Positions 19,823 to 27,948 of a DNA stretch of 64,000 nucleotides are shown here, in pieces. The first letter of the stretch is position 1. Each line of letters opens with the position of its first letter. The notes beneath the pieces were generated by a model, which saw nothing but the letters and a program-made list of their open reading frames with translations, was not told the origin of the DNA and made no database searches. The DNA is taken from contig NZ_CP042914.1 of the NCBI RefSeq assembly GCF_008065135.1, positions 6,677,404-6,741,403 on the forward strand, written 5' to 3'. Source of the DNA: Roseimaritima ulvae (GTDB taxonomy: Bacteria; Planctomycetota; Planctomycetia; Pirellulales; Pirellulaceae). The translations under genes and the position numbers were made by a program.

Positions 19823-21106
19823 TCACAGCTCGACGGTGGCCTCTTCACTGCCACGCTGATGCCGCAGTTGTTGCATGGTGGCGACAATCGCTTTGGCTTG
19901 CCAGCGAATCGCGTCGGCGAAGTCTTCGCGTTCGACCGCCGCGGCGGCTTTGGCTTGCAGGGGGTCGATCTGTTCCCAGGGAACCTGCCAGCGTTTTTCT
20001 GCCGCGGCGTCGCGGAGTGCTTGCACGGTGCCGGCCAAGCGCTGAGCGAATTCCAGCGTGGGTTTGGCGCTGTAGCGGCGGTAGGGACCACGTCCGCTGG
20101 GTCCCTGAACGCTGCCGTCGCTAGGCTGTGAAGGTGTGGAGGCCAGGCAATACCAGGCGGTGAACACGGCTACGATGATCGCTGTGGCGGCGGCCCCCAG
20201 CATCGCGGTGGTCAGTCCCGCAATCGCGAACAGGGCCGTCCCCAGCAGAGCCACTCCCAGAACCACCCACAGCGCGGGCGGCGCGGTGCGGTACTGACGT
20301 GGGCCGCGAATCGGCGCCCCGCTGCGATTAAAATCCGCGTCGGCTTGAACCACGATCAGGGTGATATTGTCCGGGCCGCCACGCAGGTTGGCCAAATCGA
20401 CCAGCACTTGGGTAACGGTCTCCGGCGGTAAGCAGCCCAGCAACATTCCGATCTCATCGTCCTCGACCTGTCCGGTCAAACCATCGCTACATAACAGATA
20501 GCGGTCGCCGCGAAGGACCGGCCAAGGGCCTTCCATATCGACCGCCACTTCCGGACTCGGCCCCAGCGAGCGGGTAATCACGTTCTTGGGAATCGCCCGG
20601 CTCAGTTCGCTATTGGGTTGGACGTGCCCGTTGGCTTCCATTTCCCACACCAGACTGTGGTCAAAGGTCAGCTGTTCCAGCACGTTGCGTCGCAGCCGAT
20701 AGACGCGACTATCGCCCACATGCCCCACCACCACTCCGTCGGGCCCCAAGGCCAGCGAGCTGACCGTGGTGCCCATGTTGTGAAATTCGGGATTGCTCTG
20801 GCCCTTCAGATAGACCTCGCGATTGGCTTCGATGATTGCTTTGCGGAGGGCATCAAGCGGCAAGGCCGTGTCGCTGCGAAGAAAATGCTGAGGGATCTTT
20901 TCCACGGCCATCTTGCTGGCCAGCTCCCCAGCCGCGTGGGCCCCCATCCCATCGGCCACGACAAACAAATGCCCCCGCTTGTTGAACCTTAGTTCACTGT
21001 CGGCGGTGACGGCAGTCGCCGAGTCCTGGTTGTTGGCTCGGCGCATCCCGATATCGGACTGCAGCGAGTGGGTGATCGCATCGTTCCAGTACTCTGGGCC
21101 GGACAT
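19823..21106 (-). CDS. PP2C-family serine/threonine phosphatase with membrane segments
   Basis: About 427 residues. The PP2C catalytic domain covers residues about 10-260: SDIGMRRANNQDSA, the metal-binding VVADGMGAHAAGE, GTTVSSLALGPDGVVVGHVGDSRVYRL, YLLCSDGLTGQV and GGPDNITLIVVQ. Two hydrophobic helices follow (about 280-330), then a helical cytoplasmic tail. This is the usual plan of prokaryotic PPM phosphatases that reverse Ser/Thr kinase signalling, here tethered to the membrane through the middle. The FHA protein at 55954 belongs to the same kind of signalling, but is far away. It overlaps no other gene and is followed closely by fcl. A GTG two codons upstream is an alternative start. Confidence 0.92.
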   Translation of the reverse strand: MSGPEYWNDAITHSLQSDIGMRRANNQDSATAVTADSELRFNKRGHLFVVADGMGAHAAGELASKMAVEKIPQHFLRSDTALPLDALRKAIIEANREVYLKGQSNPEFHNMGTTVSSLALGPDGVVVGHVGDSRVYRLRRNVLEQLTFDHSLVWEMEANGHVQPNSELSRAIPKNVITRSLGPSPEVAVDMEGPWPVLRGDRYLLCSDGLTGQVEDDEIGMLLGCLPPETVTQVLVDLANLRGGPDNITLIVVQADADFNRSGAPIRGPRQYRTAPPALWVVLGVALLGTALFAIAGLTTAMLGAAATAIIVAVFTAWYCLASTPSQPSDGSVQGPSGRGPYRRYSAKPTLEFAQRLAGTVQALRDAAAEKRWQVPWEQIDPLQAKAAAAVEREDFADAIRWQAKAIVATMQQLRHQRGSEEATVEL

Positions 21107-21410
21107 TCGCACGCAAGAAACAGAGGAAGTTGCCGACAGTTCACATCGACCGGGGTCAATCGCTAGTGTAACCGCTCAGCACAGCCGATTGCACCGCTGA
21201 ACCCGGTTTATGGTGCCTGAACCCGCCAGAGTTTGGATTTTTCGCGGCGTGGTGCCAACGCGGGGGACTTTGCCACCGGTGAGGACGGAGCGAATTTCGG
21301 CCTAGGCGTCTACCGTTGGGCTTTGCTACCTTCCCAGCTGACCGCCCCCTAGCATCGGGCGGGTACCAGTAAGCCTGCCTTGCAAGCAGGGCGTCAGAAC
21401 AGGACTTTCC
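21107..21410. other. Intergenic region between divergent PP2C and PEGA lipoprotein genes
   Basis: About 300 bases with no convincing gene. It should hold the promoters of both flanking genes. A degenerate family B fragment (CCGCCAGAGTTTGGA, near 21221-21235) is visible. A possible hairpin AAGCCTGCCTTGCAAGCAGG lies near 21371-21390, just before the lipoprotein start. Confidence 0.5.
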
Positions 21411-21944
21411 ATGAGCGTTTTTTGGCGCCGCCATCAATTATTGGTTGCCGGTCTGATTGTGCTGTCCACCAGCGGCTGCGTCCGTCGGCGGCTGACCGTC
21501 CGAACCAGCCCGCCCGGAGCGGTGGTGTCGGTGGACAATCAAGTGATCGGCACTTCGCCGGCGGCCTCGTCGTTTGTGTATTACGGCACGCGCGAGGTGC
21601 GAATCGAAAAAGACGGCTACCGCACCGAAACCCTCCGCCGCCGCCTGAACCCGCCCTGGTACCAAACCCCGCCGCTGGATTTCATCACCGAGACCTTGTG
21701 GCCTTGGGAGATCCGCGACGAGCGAGTGATCGATGTGGAACTGGTCCCCAAACAAATCCCTCCCATGGAAGAAGTCGTCGGCCGCGCCGATGCGCTGCGA
21801 GGGCAAGCCCGCGCCGGCGTCGTACCGGGCGATGTGCAGCAACCGCTGGAAACGATTACCCTCCCTCCGGGCAGTGCCCCGCTGCAACCGCAGCCGATGA
21901 GCCTCCCCAATGGCGGCCTGCCAGCCGTGATCAGCAGCCCCTGA
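21411..21944 (+). CDS. PEGA-domain lipoprotein
   Basis: 177 residues. The signal peptide ends in a lipobox (LSTSGC, Cys about 23), so it is probably a lipid-anchored envelope protein. A PEGA domain follows (about 26-75): LTVRTSPPGAVVSVDNQVIGTSPAASSFVYYGTREVRIEKDGY, read in pieces. This small beta domain is common in surface proteins. The C-terminal half is Pro-rich and low in complexity. No operon partner: ffh follows after about 195 bases. Confidence 0.88.
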   Translation: MSVFWRRHQLLVAGLIVLSTSGCVRRRLTVRTSPPGAVVSVDNQVIGTSPAASSFVYYGTREVRIEKDGYRTETLRRRLNPPWYQTPPLDFITETLWPWEIRDERVIDVELVPKQIPPMEEVVGRADALRGQARAGVVPGDVQQPLETITLPPGSAPLQPQPMSLPNGGLPAVISSP

Positions 21945-22139
21945 TCCACCGCTTGTCCCCGCGGCCGAACTCACGAGAGTCGGAACGATTGGCCGCGCCG
22001 CCGAACAGTCGGGCAACTGAGACTAGGGCTCGAAAACGGGTGCATTTACAGCCCGCCCCCTGTTCCGCTAGAATTCGGGGCTTTCCTCACCCCGGAAACG
22101 GCCGGGGGCACGCATTACGTCTGATTACCCACCGGTATT

Positions 22140-23609
22140 ATGTTCGATTCGCTCTCAGAAGGCCTCCAATCCGCCTTTAAAAGCTTGCGCGGCAAGGGCA
22201 AGCTGACCGAGAGTAATATGCGAGAGGGGCTGCAGACGGTCGAGCAGGCGATGCTCGAGGCCGATGTTAGCTATCCGGTTGTCCAGGATTTCATGCAGCA
22301 CGTCACCGAGCGTGCCTTGGGCAAACGCGTGCTGCTGAGTTTGCGGCCGCATGAGGAACTGGTGCGGATCGTCTATGACGAACTGGTTTCTATCCTCGGT
22401 CCGGTCGATTCCTCGCTGCATCTGAAGAAAAGCGGCTGCACGGTGCTGATGCTGTGCGGGCTGCAGGGTTCGGGAAAAACCACCACCTGCGGCAAGCTTT
22501 CGCAGTTGCTGCTGGAACAGAAGATCACCCCCACGCTGGTTGCCGCCGACTTGCAGCGACCGGCCGCCATCGAGCAATTGCACGTCATCGGCCGTCAGCT
22601 GGACGTACCGGTGTACAGCAATCCGGACGAAAAAGACCCGGTTAAGGTCTGTCAGGCCGGAGTCAAGCACGCCGAAGCCAACGGTTCGCGAGTCGTCATT
22701 CTGGACACCGCCGGCCGACTGGCGATCGATCAAGAGTTGATGGCCGAGCTCAGCCGGATCGACAAGAAAGTCAGTCCCGACCAGGTTTACCTGGTCGTCG
22801 ACGGCATGACCGGTCAAGACGCCGTGAACAGTGCCGGCGCCTTCAACGCCGAACTGGAACTCGACGGCGTCGTGATGACCAAACTGGACGGCGACGCTCG
22901 CGGCGGAGCGTTGTTGTCGGTCAAGAACGTGACCGGTGTGCCGATCAAATTCATCGGTACCGGCGAACACTTCGACGCCTTGGAACCGTTCCGGCCCGAG
23001 GGCATGGCCAGCCGGATCCTGCAAATGGGCGATATGGTCGCCGCCGCTCGCGAAGCGCATCGGATCGTCGACGAAGATGAGCGGGAGAAGCTGGAAGAGA
23101 TGATGGCCTCCGGCGAAATGACGCTGGATGACTTCAAGAAGTTAATGGAGAAGATCGCCAAGCCCGGGCTGATGGGCAAGATGATGGGGCTGATCCCTGG
23201 CATGGGCCAGATGAAGGAGATGCTGAACAACGAGGACGTCAGCGGCGGCGTCAAGCAAACCATCGGCCTGATCAATAGCATGACCAAAGCCGAACGCCGC
23301 GATCCTAAGATCATCGACACCAGCCGCCGCACGCGGATCGCAGCCGGAGCCGGCGTGCAGCCACCGATGGTCAATCAGCTGGTCAAGCAGTTCGAGCAGA
23401 TGAAGCCGCTGATGAAAATGATGGCCGGCGGCAGCGCCGCGGACCGCATGCAGATGATGCGTCAAATGCAATCCGGCGGCATGATGAACTCGCCCTCAAT
23501 GGGTTTAAAAACCAAACAGAGCACCGGCAAGCGATTAAGCCCGGCGCAAAAAGCCAAACAACGCAAATTGCGAGAGAAAGAGTTACGCCGTAAGCGTCGC
23601 GGTAAATAG
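22140..23609 (+). CDS. ffh: Signal recognition particle protein
   Basis: 489 residues with N, G and M domains in order. This GTPase binds 4.5S RNA and signal sequences and delivers ribosomes to FtsY for co-translational insertion. The P-loop GLQGSGKTTT is at about 107-116, followed by AADLQRPAAIEQL, the DTAGRL motif, TKLDGDARGG and the closing loop FIGTGE. The M domain after about residue 310 is Met-rich with the RNA-binding SxxRRTRIAAGAG segment and a Met-rich C-terminus, ending in a basic tail (KLREKELRRKRRGK). It heads the cluster ffh-rpsP-trmD-rplS-yraN. Confidence 0.97.
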   Translation: MFDSLSEGLQSAFKSLRGKGKLTESNMREGLQTVEQAMLEADVSYPVVQDFMQHVTERALGKRVLLSLRPHEELVRIVYDELVSILGPVDSSLHLKKSGCTVLMLCGLQGSGKTTTCGKLSQLLLEQKITPTLVAADLQRPAAIEQLHVIGRQLDVPVYSNPDEKDPVKVCQAGVKHAEANGSRVVILDTAGRLAIDQELMAELSRIDKKVSPDQVYLVVDGMTGQDAVNSAGAFNAELELDGVVMTKLDGDARGGALLSVKNVTGVPIKFIGTGEHFDALEPFRPEGMASRILQMGDMVAAAREAHRIVDEDEREKLEEMMASGEMTLDDFKKLMEKIAKPGLMGKMMGLIPGMGQMKEMLNNEDVSGGVKQTIGLINSMTKAERRDPKIIDTSRRTRIAAGAGVQPPMVNQLVKQFEQMKPLMKMMAGGSAADRMQMMRQMQSGGMMNSPSMGLKTKQSTGKRLSPAQKAKQRKLREKELRRKRRGK

Positions 23610-23740
23610 AGTAAGACGCTGAGATTTCAGACTGGACTCCCGAACGGTTCGGGATCCTTGGTGGCGACAGCCATCGGACGACTAAACGAAAGTGAAGTTT
23701 TCAACACACGTAGCAATTGAGTTTTTAGGAGTAGACGAGA

Positions 23741-24181
23741 GTGGCAGTACGTATTCGATTGAAAAAGATGGGCCGCGCCCACCGTCCCTTTTTTCGCCTC
23801 TGTGCGATCGACCAACGCTCCCCCCGGGACGGACGCGTGATCGAAGAACTGGGACAATACGACCCGATGGCTCCCGAAACCGATGCCCGCGCCATTCTCA
23901 AAGGCGAACGGATCAGTTACTGGCTCAGCGTCGGAGCTCAGCCCAGCGATAAGGCCGGAGTACTGATCAAGAAGTACGGGGAAAACGGGACCCACCTGGA
24001 ACAACAAAAGGCCGCTCTGGAACGACTGGCCCAACGCAAAAATTACGAATGGACGCCGCCCCCGGCAGCGCCCGCCAAACCGGCCAAGCAGGAAGAACCC
24101 GCTGCCGAAGAAGCGGCTGCCAGCGAAGAAACGGCTGCCGAAGCCGGCGGTGAAGAGACTCCCGCCGAAACCACCGAATAG
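23741..24181 (+). CDS. rpsP: 30S ribosomal protein S16
   Basis: 146 residues with a GTG start. The first 80 or so residues are canonical bS16 (MAVRIRLKKMGRAHRPFFRL..., GQYDP, ISYWLSVGAQPSD). After residue about 110 comes an extension rich in Ala, Glu and Pro (PPPAAPAKPAKQEEPAAEEAA style), almost absent from E. coli S16 (82 residues). Such tails occur in several phyla and are probably disordered on the ribosome surface. trmD starts 14 bases after the stop. The usual rimM gene between them is missing. Confidence 0.96.
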   Translation: MAVRIRLKKMGRAHRPFFRLCAIDQRSPRDGRVIEELGQYDPMAPETDARAILKGERISYWLSVGAQPSDKAGVLIKKYGENGTHLEQQKAALERLAQRKNYEWTPPPAAPAKPAKQEEPAAEEAAASEETAAEAGGEETPAETTE

Positions 24182-24195
24182 GGAACCGTTCGTCG

Positions 24196-24912
24196 ATGCG
24201 GTTTGACATCGTTACCCTGTTCCCGGCAATCTTTGATGGCTATCTGACCCAGAGCCTGCTGAATAAAGCGATTCAGCGAGATCTGGTGGAAATCCATCGA
24301 CATGATTTGCGCGATTGGTCGAACGATCCCAAACACCACAAAATCGACGACCGTCCTTTTGGCGGCGGCCCGGGCATGCTGATTCAAGTCCAACCGACCG
24401 TGGAATGTGTGGAGGAAGTAGAACGCGCCTGCGATGTGCCGGCTCGACGAATTTTGTTGACGCCGCAAGGCCGCAAGCTGGACCAACGTCTGGCCGAAGA
24501 CCTTGCCACCAGCCCTCGACTGCTGCTGATGTGCGGCCGCTACGAAGGCTTCGATCAACGGGTCATGGATATCCTCCAGCCCGAAGAGATCAGCGTCGGC
24601 GATTTTGTCCTGAACGGTGGCGAAGTAGCCGCGATGATTGTTGTCGACGCGGTCGTGCGGTTGATTCCGGGCGTCCTGGGCGACGAGCAGAGTAGTTTTG
24701 ATGATTCGTTCAGCCGCGGTAATCGGATGCTGGAATTCCCCCAGTACACGCGTCCCCGCGAATTTCGCGGACACAGCGTGCCCCAAGTGCTGCTCGACGG
24801 CGATCACCAACGCATCGCCGCCTGGCGTGCCGACGCCAGCCGAACCCGCACAGCCGAACGCCGCCGAGACCTACTCGAACCAACGCCGGACGACGATCCC
24901 CAACTTCCGTAA
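24196..24912 (+). CDS. trmD: tRNA (guanine-37-N1)-methyltransferase
   Basis: 238 residues, typical length. It methylates G37 next to the anticodon and prevents +1 frameshifting. This is a SPOUT-fold enzyme: MRFDIVTLFPAIFDGYLTQSL at the N-terminus, the DDRPFGGGPGM catalytic loop, the AdoMet knot MCGRYEGFDQRV and EISVGDFVLNGGEVAAM, then the SFS-RGNRMLEFPQYTRP segment (conserved domain linker) and the C-terminal tRNA-binding domain ending in an Arg-rich tail. It lies between rpsP and rplS as in most bacteria. Confidence 0.97.
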   Translation: MRFDIVTLFPAIFDGYLTQSLLNKAIQRDLVEIHRHDLRDWSNDPKHHKIDDRPFGGGPGMLIQVQPTVECVEEVERACDVPARRILLTPQGRKLDQRLAEDLATSPRLLLMCGRYEGFDQRVMDILQPEEISVGDFVLNGGEVAAMIVVDAVVRLIPGVLGDEQSSFDDSFSRGNRMLEFPQYTRPREFRGHSVPQVLLDGDHQRIAAWRADASRTRTAERRRDLLEPTPDDDPQLP

Positions 24913-24969
24913 CACGCCCCTCAGAAAAATCACTCACTAAAAACCAACATCCAATATTTGGAAATACAG

Positions 24970-25323
24970 ATGACCCACAAAATCATGGAACTGGTAGAAA
25001 AGTCCAGTTTGAAAGACGACGTACCGCAGTTCGACATCGGCGACACCGTCGACGTCCACACCAAGATTCTGGAAGGCGACAAAGAACGTATCCAGGTATT
25101 CTCCGGCACCGTCATCGCACGCAGTGGCGACGGCACCCGGGAAATGTTCACCGTCCGCCGCATCGTCGCCGGCGAAGGTGTGGAACGCAAATTCCCGCTG
25201 CACAGCCCTCGCGTGGCCAAAGTGGAAGTCAAGCGCAGCAGCGTCGTACGTCGCGCCAAACTGTACTTCCTCCGCGACCGCGTCGGTAAAGCCGTGCGTC
25301 TGAAAGAGCGACGCCGCAGCTAA
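24970..25323 (+). CDS. rplS: 50S ribosomal protein L19
   Basis: 117 residues, usual length for bL19, which lies at the 30S/50S interface. The full family pattern is visible: FDIGDTVDVHTKILEGDKERIQVFSG (read in pieces), the SGDGTREMFTVRRIVAGEGVER core, FPLHSPRVAKVEV and the basic end RRAKLYFLRDRVGKAVRLKERRR. The start at MTHKIMELVEK is preferred over an in-frame ATG four codons upstream. It is followed by two family B hairpins that could end the ribosomal transcript, then by the YraN gene. Confidence 0.96.
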   Translation: MTHKIMELVEKSSLKDDVPQFDIGDTVDVHTKILEGDKERIQVFSGTVIARSGDGTREMFTVRRIVAGEGVERKFPLHSPRVAKVEVKRSSVVRRAKLYFLRDRVGKAVRLKERRRS

Positions 25324-25343
25324 TCGCGCCACGCTGAAGAAAT

Positions 25344-25408
25344 CGTAGCTACCGTCGCCAGACGGTAGGAAATCCAGCGCAACCCACGCTCTGGCGAGCG
25401 TAGCTACA
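25344..25408. repeat. Two family B hairpin repeats
   Basis: A forward CCGTC/GACGG unit (25344-25369) is followed by a reverse CGCTC/GAGCG unit (25383-25408), in the gap between rplS and the YraN-family gene. Confidence 0.85.
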
Positions 25409-25417
25409 GAAAACGGC

Positions 25418-25873
25418 ATGTCGATCCGATCCCTGCTGGAAAACGCCAGTCGCCGCTATAGCGACTGGCGTTTTGGCAAGATCGACCCCGCTGCGCCGCT
25501 CGGCCGCCGCGGCGAACAAGCCGCCGCACGCTTGCTGCGGCAAAAGCGTTACAAGGTGATCGCTGAAAGCGAAAGTGATCGAGCCGGCGAAATCGACCTG
25601 ATCGCCGTCGATGGACGCACGATCGTATTCGTGGAAGTCAAAACGCTCTCCAGCACCAAGCCCGGCCATCCCGCCGATCGCGTCGACGACGCCAAGCAGG
25701 GCCGCATCACCCGCGCCGCCCTGCGGTTTCTCAAACGCCATCACCTGCTGGAACACCGCGCCCGCTTCGACGTGGTCGCCGTCTGGTGGCCCGCCGGCGA
25801 TGACGCCCCCAGCCGCCTGCAGCATTACGAGAATGCCTTTGAGGCGCAGGGCGATGGGCAATGGTTTGCCTGA
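25418..25873 (+). CDS. YraN/UPF0102 family putative endonuclease
   Basis: 151 residues. It has the restriction-endonuclease-like UPF0102 core: LGRRGEQAAARLLRQKRYKVI at the N-terminus, the catalytic-looking ESESDRAGEIDLIAVDGRTIVFVEVK (E...D...ExK arrangement), and the C-terminal ALRFLKRH...RFDVVAVWW segment. Members are small presumed nucleases, often found near ribosomal or rnh genes, with function not firmly established. The order after rplS is common in bacteria. The start at ATG 25418 leaves about 33 residues before the core. The gene ends 17 bases before an octamer repeat tract. Confidence 0.9.
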   Translation: MSIRSLLENASRRYSDWRFGKIDPAAPLGRRGEQAAARLLRQKRYKVIAESESDRAGEIDLIAVDGRTIVFVEVKTLSSTKPGHPADRVDDAKQGRITRAALRFLKRHHLLEHRARFDVVAVWWPAGDDAPSRLQHYENAFEAQGDGQWFA

Positions 25874-25889
25874 GGGGCAGAGAAAGTCT

Positions 25890-26078
25890 GAGAGACAAGG
25901 AGACAAGGAGACAAGGAGACTGGGAGACTGGGAACGGACGGAAGCGCCCCAATAGCCTAGGCGAAGCTATCTCCCTATCTCCCTATCTCCCTATCTCCCT
26001 ATCTCCCTATCTCCTTGTCTCCCTATCTCCCTATCTCCTTGTCTCCTTGTCTCCTTGTCTCCTTGTCTCCTTGTCTCC
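25890..26078. repeat. Octamer microsatellite, inverted arrangement
   Basis: A left block of GGAGACAA-type octamers (about 25890-25933) faces a right block of its complement: a run of CTATCTCC octamers and then TTGTCTCC octamers (about 25967-26078). The two blocks are separated by about 33 bases and could pair as a long hairpin. The right block overlaps the 3' end of queC on the minus strand and encodes its last 15-16 residues. Confidence 0.88.
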
Positions 26079-26774
26079 CGCCCCCGGATCCACCAACCCG
26101 TTCTCTTCGAACCCTTTGCTGCGCAGCAAACACGCGTCACAGCGACCGCAAGGCGTCCCCTGCTCGCCGGGGTCATAGCAGGAATTAGTGGCCGCGTAAT
26201 CCACGCCCAACTCGACGCCTTTGGCGATGATCTGGGCTTTGGTCCAGTGCAGCAGCGGCGCGTGGATGCGGATCGCTCCGGGTTGCTCGACGCCGATTCG
26301 GGTGGCCAGATTGGCCATCCGTTCAAAGGCTTCGATAAATTCCGGCCGGCAGTCGGGATAGCCGCTGTAGTCGAGCGCATTGACGCCCACAAACAGGTCA
26401 CGGCAGTCCAGCGTTTCGGCCAGCGCCAAAGCCAGGGAAAGAAACACGGTATTACGCGCCGGCACGTAGGTCACCGGGATGCCACCGGCCAGGGCGTCTA
26501 CCGAATCGCTTTTGGGCACGTCGATGGCGTCGTCGGTAAGGGCCGAGCCACCGAACTGAGCCAGATTGATGTCCACGACGCGGTGCGAGACGGCCCCCAA
26601 CTGCTGGCTTAGCGTCCGCGCGCAGTCCAGCTCATATTGATGCCGCTGGCCGTAGCGAAAACTGATCGCGTGGACCGCAAAGCCTTCGTGGTTGGCGATC
26701 GCCAGACAGGTGGCGCTGTCCAAGCCTCCGGACAACAAGACCACCGCCGGACGTCGCTCCGCCTTTGCAGACAT
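26031..26774 (-). CDS. queC: 7-cyano-7-deazaguanine synthase
   Basis: 247 residues. It makes preQ0 from 7-carboxy-7-deazaguanine with ATP and ammonia, for queuosine or related modified bases. The PP-loop [12 protein letters not shown] is at residues 11-22; [17 protein letters not shown] and [19 protein letters not shown] are family segments. The C-terminal zinc site is complete ([20 protein letters not shown], four Cys). The normal protein ends near ENGLVDPG; the last 16 or so residues (DKETRRQGD repeated) come from the octamer microsatellite. It follows an 82-codon gene by 3 bases. No other que genes are in the window. Confidence 0.94.
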   Translation of the reverse strand: MSAKAERRPAVVLLSGGLDSATCLAIANHEGFAVHAISFRYGQRHQYELDCARTLSQQLGAVSHRVVDINLAQFGGSALTDDAIDVPKSDSVDALAGGIPVTYVPARNTVFLSLALALAETLDCRDLFVGVNALDYSGYPDCRPEFIEAFERMANLATRIGVEQPGAIRIHAPLLHWTKAQIIAKGVELGVDYAATNSCYDPGEQGTPCGRCDACLLRSKGFEENGLVDPGAGDKETRRQGDKETRR

Positions 26775-26777
26775 GAT

Positions 26778-27026
26778 TTACTTCTTTGCCGGCTCAAGTT
26801 CGTTCAAGGATTTGCCCAAGCGTTTGCGGCCGCGGGTGGTTTTGGAAGCCGTTACGCGTTTGGTGGTTGTCGACGATTGATCGCCATCCCGCAACAGGGC
26901 GGCCACGCCGGGGTGCAATTGATCTTCGTCGGCCGGCGTGCCCAGGGTGTCGATCGCGTCGCTGACGCCCAACAGGACCGATTGTCGAACTCCGTCGCGC
27001 AACCAATTAAAGAAATTGACGTTCAT
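26778..27026 (-). CDS. Small hypothetical protein upstream of queC
   Basis: 82 residues from ATG 27026 (a TTG start further upstream is less likely). The N-terminal half is amphipathic: MNVNFFNWLRDGVRQSVLLGVSDAIDTLG. The C-terminal half is polar and basic (TTTKRVTASKTTRGRKRLGK). I do not recognise a family. Only 3 bases separate it from queC on the same strand, so it is the first gene of that transcript. The basic tail might bind nucleic acid, but nothing in the sequence proves it. Confidence 0.6.
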   Translation of the reverse strand: MNVNFFNWLRDGVRQSVLLGVSDAIDTLGTPADEDQLHPGVAALLRDGDQSSTTTKRVTASKTTRGRKRLGKSLNELEPAKK

Positions 27027-27270
27027 GGTGCGATTGTACCTCGCTAGCGGTGAAATGCGGTTGGTTTCTATCTGTGGGCCAATACCCAATTAGCCCTCTG
27101 ATAAGCAACCAGGGGCCTCGGTGTCCAGAGCGGAAACCAAGACAGTTCCCAATGTGGGGACATAAAAATGGCAACCTTCAGCACGTAACACTCTGCAATC
27201 GCTGACGCTTATCGAGGCGTGCAGTTGAATGGTTCGGCTCACACGAAGAACTCCACACCGAGGAAGAAAG

Positions 27271-27756
27271 ATGTTTACGAAAATGTTTGCCAAGGTCGCC
27301 GCCCCGATTGTCTGCTTGGCCCTGTTCAGCACTTCGCTGGCAGCGCAACCCCCGTCCAGCAAAGCCGACGATTCCGCTCAGTTCAACGCTTACGCCCACA
27401 GTTATGTCTCCATGGTGATTGCCGACGGTTTGGCGAACGTGATGGCGGGCGACGGGGAAACGGGCGAGGTGGCGCTGTGGATCTCCGATTACTGCCACAA
27501 CGGATTTAAGCACTGCCAGGTCGCCTTGAATCAAGACGACGATACGCAATGGGCCGCGGCGGTCGACGACCTGGAACTGGCACGGATGTGGTGCAATACC
27601 CTGATCGTGTTCGCCGGCGACTCGTATTCGTACACCACGCTCAGGGAAATCCGCTCGCTGATGTGGAATCTAGACATCGCCATCGAAAACGCCGAAGACG
27701 CGATCCCTCGGCTGACCCGACCGGGCACGATCCCGCTGCCTTGGGACCGCCCGTAA
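27271..27756 (+). CDS. Secreted hypothetical protein
   Basis: 161 residues. Signal peptide: MFTKMFAKVAAPIVCLALFSTSLAA, cleavage about residue 25. The mature part is largely helical with three Cys residues, two of them in DYCHNGFKHC, which may form a disulfide or bind a metal, and a Trp-containing ARMWCNTL helix. It ends in a Pro-rich tail. No known family was recognised. It is transcribed alone: a strong terminator follows and a separate gene begins beyond it. The chosen ATG is preferred because it places the signal peptide at the N-terminus. Confidence 0.7.
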   Translation: MFTKMFAKVAAPIVCLALFSTSLAAQPPSSKADDSAQFNAYAHSYVSMVIADGLANVMAGDGETGEVALWISDYCHNGFKHCQVALNQDDDTQWAAAVDDLELARMWCNTLIVFAGDSYSYTTLREIRSLMWNLDIAIENAEDAIPRLTRPGTIPLPWDRP

Positions 27757-27801
27757 TTCGCTCCTTGCGTGCCATCCACAGTTGGTTCTCTGGTTGCTCA
27801 G

Positions 27802-27837
27802 CGGCCGACACCCTAGCGGTTGTCGGCCGTTTTTTTT
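27802..27837 (+). terminator. Rho-independent terminator
   Basis: Stem CGGCCGACA / TGTCGGCCG with loop CCCTAGCGGT, followed by eight T. It lies 46 bases after the small secreted protein gene. Confidence 0.93.
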
Positions 27838-27948
27838 GAACTTGAGTCAAAATCGGATTTTTTCTAAAGTCCCTCCGCAACCGCCGTTTTTCGAGTCGAA
27901 TTCGGGAAACGCAATATCGAACAGGGAATGGTTCAAGGAGGAACCGAC

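Noticed and set aside
22155-23060. 301-codon minus-strand frame over ffh
   Set aside because: Antisense shadow of an unmistakable ffh gene; similar shadows over dnaE, mdh, cysS and the giant surface protein were dropped for the same reason.
23639-23653. Hairpin CCCGAAC/GTTCGGG between ffh and rpsP as a terminator
   Set aside because: Short stem without a T-run, and rpsP follows in the same orientation in a conserved cluster; it might be an S16 leader structure, but there is no evidence for it.
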